Source: Hydrogenimonas sp. (GTDB taxonomy: Bacteria; Campylobacterota; Campylobacteria; Campylobacterales; Hydrogenimonadaceae). Taken from it: DNA of 6,112 bases. Made by a program: the position numbers and the translations under genes. The stretch lies in NCBI GenBank assembly GCA_021647345.1, contig JAKIUX010000069.1:1-6112 (forward strand). Direction: 5' to 3'. A model generated the notes under the pieces. That model had not been told where the DNA came from, did no database searches, and saw only the letters and a program-made list of their open reading frames with translations. The first letter of the stretch is position 1, and each line of letters opens with the position of its first letter. Below are positions 3,563 to 6,112 of this stretch, piece by piece.

Positions 3563-6112
3563 ATGGCGGAAAAGTCGAAACGGGCAAATATGAAGAGCAA
3601 TATAGAAAAGAAGATGGGTGAAGGTGTAAACGAACAAGTGAGAGAAGTTCATAAAGATGAGAGCGAATTTGAAGGTCTCACCTCCCAAGAGGCGGCTGAG
3701 CGCCTCAAAAAGTATGGCTACAACGAAATCAAGGAGAAAGAGGAGAGTTGGCTCCACAGGCTCCTGCGAAGATTCTGGGGGCCGATACCTTGGATGATTG
3801 AAGTCGCGGCCGTTCTTTCCGCATTGGCGAAGAGATTGGAGGATTTCATCGTCATAATGATTATGCTCTTGGTGAACGCCGTCGTGGACTTCTACCAGGA
3901 GTCGAAGGCTTTGAACGCCATAGCTGTACTTAAGAAGAAACTTGCCCGAAAAGCATTGGTTCTCAGAGACGGCAGGTGGCATCAGATTGATGCGAAGGAG
4001 CTTGTACCGGGAGATATTATAAAGGTTAAAATCGGCGATATAGTCCCTGCAGATGCCAAGCTGCTCGGAGGCGGTGAGTTTCTTCTTGTAGATCAGTCCG
4101 CTTTGACCGGAGAGTCCCTGCCTGTTAACAAAAAGGCGGGAGAAGAACTTTACGCCAATGCCATAATAAAGCAGGGAGAGATGGTGGCAGAGGTAACCGC
4201 CACAGCGCTAAACACATATTTCGGAAAAACTGTCGGACTGGTCGCAAAAGCGGAGAGGGAGCAGCGAAGCCATTTCCAGGCGATGGTCATCAAGGTCGGA
4301 AACTTTCTGATCGTTCTTACTATCTTCATGATTGCAATAATCGTCTATCACGGTTTAAAGACGCATCAGCCGACAGTTGATCTGCTGATCTTCGCACTTG
4401 TCCTTACAATCTCTGCTATTCCTGTAGCCATGCCGGCCGTTTTGACGGTAACGATGGCGCTCGGCGCACAGGTTCTTGCGGCTAAGAAAGCGATAGTCAG
4501 CCGTCTCGCTTCTATTGAGGAGATGGCCGGCATGGATATTCTCTGTTCCGACAAAACAGGTACTCTTACACAAAACAGAATGAGTCTCGCAGAGCCTTAT
4601 GTGGCGGATGGCCATACTGCCGATGAACTTATGCTATACGCAGCGCTTGCTAGCAAGGAGGAGAATCAAGACCCTATAGAGAAACCTATTTTTGAATATA
4701 TAGATAAACACAATCTGAGAGATAAATTCAAAAGTTACCAAATGACAAAGTTCCTTCCTTTCGATCCTGTCCACAAAAGGACGGAAGGGCTGTATGAGGG
4801 AAAAGAGTGCCTTGTCGTTACAAAAGGTGCTCCACAAGTCATCATAGAGCAGTGTACCGAAAAGGAGTTCGACAGAAAAAAGGCGTACGATACGGTAGAG
4901 TCCTTCGCTCAAAAGGGGTTCAGAACTTTAGGTGTTGCCTACAGAAGCTGTGAAGAGGAGATCTACCACTTTGTAGGGCTGATACCTCTGTTCGATCCGC
5001 CGAGGGAGGATAGCAAAGAGGCGATTTCCGAAGCGGTCGCCAAAGGCGTAGAAGTCAAGATGGTAACGGGTGACAATATAGCTGTAGCCAAATATATAGC
5101 AAAAATTCTCGGTATCGGAGAGAAGATTCAGGATGTAAGAGAATTAAAAGGAGAGACTATAGTCGAATATATCTACCTCTCCGAAGTGCTTACACGAGCT
5201 ATATCCAAACACCTTCACCCTGATGCGTCCGATGAAGAGATCGAGCATGAAGTTCACGATATCATGAAAAAGGTGAAGCGAGAGCTTTACAACATGCCTA
5301 TTCCAAAAGGAACAGTAAAGCGGCACGAGAGTGAAATCATTGCGGCTATAGAAGAGGCTAACGGATTTGCTCAGGTCTTTCCGGAAGATAAATATTTCAT
5401 AGTGGACGAACTTCAGAAAGCTGACCATATTGTCGGAATGACCGGTGACGGTGTAAACGACGCTCCGGCTCTCAAAAAAGCTGACTGCGGTATCGCCGTA
5501 AGCGGAGCTACCGATGCCGCTCGCGCTGCAGCCGACATAGTGCTTTTGACGCCGGGTCTTAGGGTCATAATAGATGCGATAAAAGAGTCCCGCAAAATTT
5601 TCGAGCGGATGAAGAGTTATACGATTTTCAGAATCGCGGAAACTATTAGGATCATCCTGTTTATGACTCTTGCCATCGTCATATACGATTTCTACCCTAT
5701 CACCGCTATCATGATCATAGTTCTCGCACTGCTTAATGACATACCTATTATGACGATAGCTTATGACAATACGAAGGTGAGAGAGAAACCGGTCAGATGG
5801 GATATGAAAGAGATCTTCGTACTCTCATCATGGCTTGGTGTGGCTGGAGTTCTCTCATCTTTCATGCTCTTTTGGATACTGATATCGGTCATGCATATGC
5901 CGCTCGATTTCGTACAATCCGCGTTTTTCGCGAAACTTGTCATCGCCGGACACGGCACAATCTACAACACACGTATCGACGATTGGTTTTGGAAAAGTCC
6001 ATGGCCCTCCGTATCACTTTTCAGCGCCACTTTTTTCAGCCGTGTCGCCGGAACGATCATAGCCGTTTACGGATTTGGCCTTATGGAACCTATAGGATGG
6101 GAGTGGGCCATA
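3563..6112 (+). CDS. Plasma-membrane proton-type P-type ATPase (P-IIIA), 3' end beyond the window
   Basis: This integral membrane pump is predicted to expel H+ at the cost of ATP; 850 codons are visible without a stop. The ATG at 3563 follows AAGGAG by six bases. Actuator TGES is at 182-185, IPVAMP in M4 at 286-291, the phosphorylated Asp D330 in CSDKTGTLT, KGAP of the nucleotide domain at 421-424, TGDN at 502-505 and TGDGVNDAP at 627-635. Hydrophobic spans are M1/M2 about 76-112, M3 248-265, M4 274-300, M5/M6 about 691-740, M7 751-778, M8 783-803 and M9 815-838; M10 should lie beyond the edge. Residues important in plant H+-ATPases are kept: N105 in M2, R696 in M5 (ETIRI) and D726 in M6 (ALLNDIPIM, then TIAYDN). 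These favour protons over Ca2+ or heavy metals; no N-terminal CxxC metal domain is present. Odd point: residues about 522-601 form a long His/acid-rich insertion. The plant-type autoinhibitory tail cannot be judged. Confidence 0.93.
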   Translation, partial: MAEKSKRANMKSNIEKKMGEGVNEQVREVHKDESEFEGLTSQEAAERLKKYGYNEIKEKEESWLHRLLRRFWGPIPWMIEVAAVLSALAKRLEDFIVIMIMLLVNAVVDFYQESKALNAIAVLKKKLARKALVLRDGRWHQIDAKELVPGDIIKVKIGDIVPADAKLLGGGEFLLVDQSALTGESLPVNKKAGEELYANAIIKQGEMVAEVTATALNTYFGKTVGLVAKAEREQRSHFQAMVIKVGNFLIVLTIFMIAIIVYHGLKTHQPTVDLLIFALVLTISAIPVAMPAVLTVTMALGAQVLAAKKAIVSRLASIEEMAGMDILCSDKTGTLTQNRMSLAEPYVADGHTADELMLYAALASKEENQDPIEKPIFEYIDKHNLRDKFKSYQMTKFLPFDPVHKRTEGLYEGKECLVVTKGAPQVIIEQCTEKEFDRKKAYDTVESFAQKGFRTLGVAYRSCEEEIYHFVGLIPLFDPPREDSKEAISEAVAKGVEVKMVTGDNIAVAKYIAKILGIGEKIQDVRELKGETIVEYIYLSEVLTRAISKHLHPDASDEEIEHEVHDIMKKVKRELYNMPIPKGTVKRHESEIIAAIEEANGFAQVFPEDKYFIVDELQKADHIVGMTGDGVNDAPALKKADCGIAVSGATDAARAAADIVLLTPGLRVIIDAIKESRKIFERMKSYTIFRIAETIRIILFMTLAIVIYDFYPITAIMIIVLALLNDIPIMTIAYDNTKVREKPVRWDMKEIFVLSSWLGVAGVLSSFMLFWILISVMHMPLDFVQSAFFAKLVIAGHGTIYNTRIDDWFWKSPWPSVSLFSATFFSRVAGTIIAVYGFGLMEPIGWEWAI

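Noticed and set aside
3548..3982. A 144-codon minus-strand open frame opposite the ATPase 5' end.
   Set aside because: The plus strand here reads as the typical P-type ATPase N-terminus and M1-M2 with a strong Shine-Dalgarno. The antisense product is His/Leu-rich with no family resemblance.
4355..5958. Several minus-strand open frames of 60-94 codons opposite the ATPase.
   Set aside because: Each overlaps invariant ATPase motifs (DKTGT, KGAP, TGDGVNDAP, M6-M8), so they are by-products of codon use on the real coding strand.

Overview
The window looks like chromosomal DNA of a Campylobacterota (Epsilonproteobacteria) member, more likely an environmental sulfur- or hydrogen-oxidising lineage than a host-associated pathogen. 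The evidence is indirect: AT-leaning bases, heavy use of AGA/AGG for Arg and ATA for Ile, a TlpD-like soluble chemoreceptor with a C-terminal zinc-binding domain, AT-rich intergenic DNA with T tracts, and a type III P-type ATPase. The genus cannot be named from the sequence alone.

Layout. (1) Bases 1-751, plus strand: the 3' part of a tRNA 2-selenouridine synthase gene (mnmH/selU), cut at the window's left edge and broken by a +1 frameshift near 463-472. (2) Bases 748-1857, minus strand: a cytoplasmic methyl-accepting chemotaxis protein with a CZB zinc domain, convergent with mnmH. The two stop codons share the tetramer TTAA. (3) Bases 1858-2134: an AT-rich divergent intergenic region with two tandem sigma-28-like promoters facing the chemoreceptor, a long-spaced inverted repeat in its putative leader, a 20-bp-spaced direct repeat, and a TATAAT promoter for the plus strand with an inverted repeat where the -35 should be. 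(4) Bases 2135-3529, plus strand: a beta-CASP metallo-beta-lactamase ribonuclease. (5) Bases 3530-3562: a 33-bp gap holding a perfect 15-bp palindrome that abuts a strong Shine-Dalgarno. (6) From 3563 to the right edge, plus strand: a plasma-membrane proton-type (P-IIIA) ATPase of which 850 codons are visible. This last gene is open to the window edge and is much the largest in the window.

How the genes relate. The beta-CASP nuclease and the ATPase are co-directional and close enough to be co-transcribed. However, a TATAAC box over the nuclease stop codon followed by the palindrome suggests the ATPase may also be controlled separately. The two have no obvious biochemical link. The mnmH fragment (tRNA wobble-base selenation) and the chemoreceptor (taxis) look like unrelated neighbours. 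I see no CRISPR array, mobile element, tRNA or rRNA. I do not see a clearly new multi-gene system; the most unusual elements are the cis-regulatory palindromes, the mnmH frameshift, and a long His/acid-rich insertion in the ATPase P domain.
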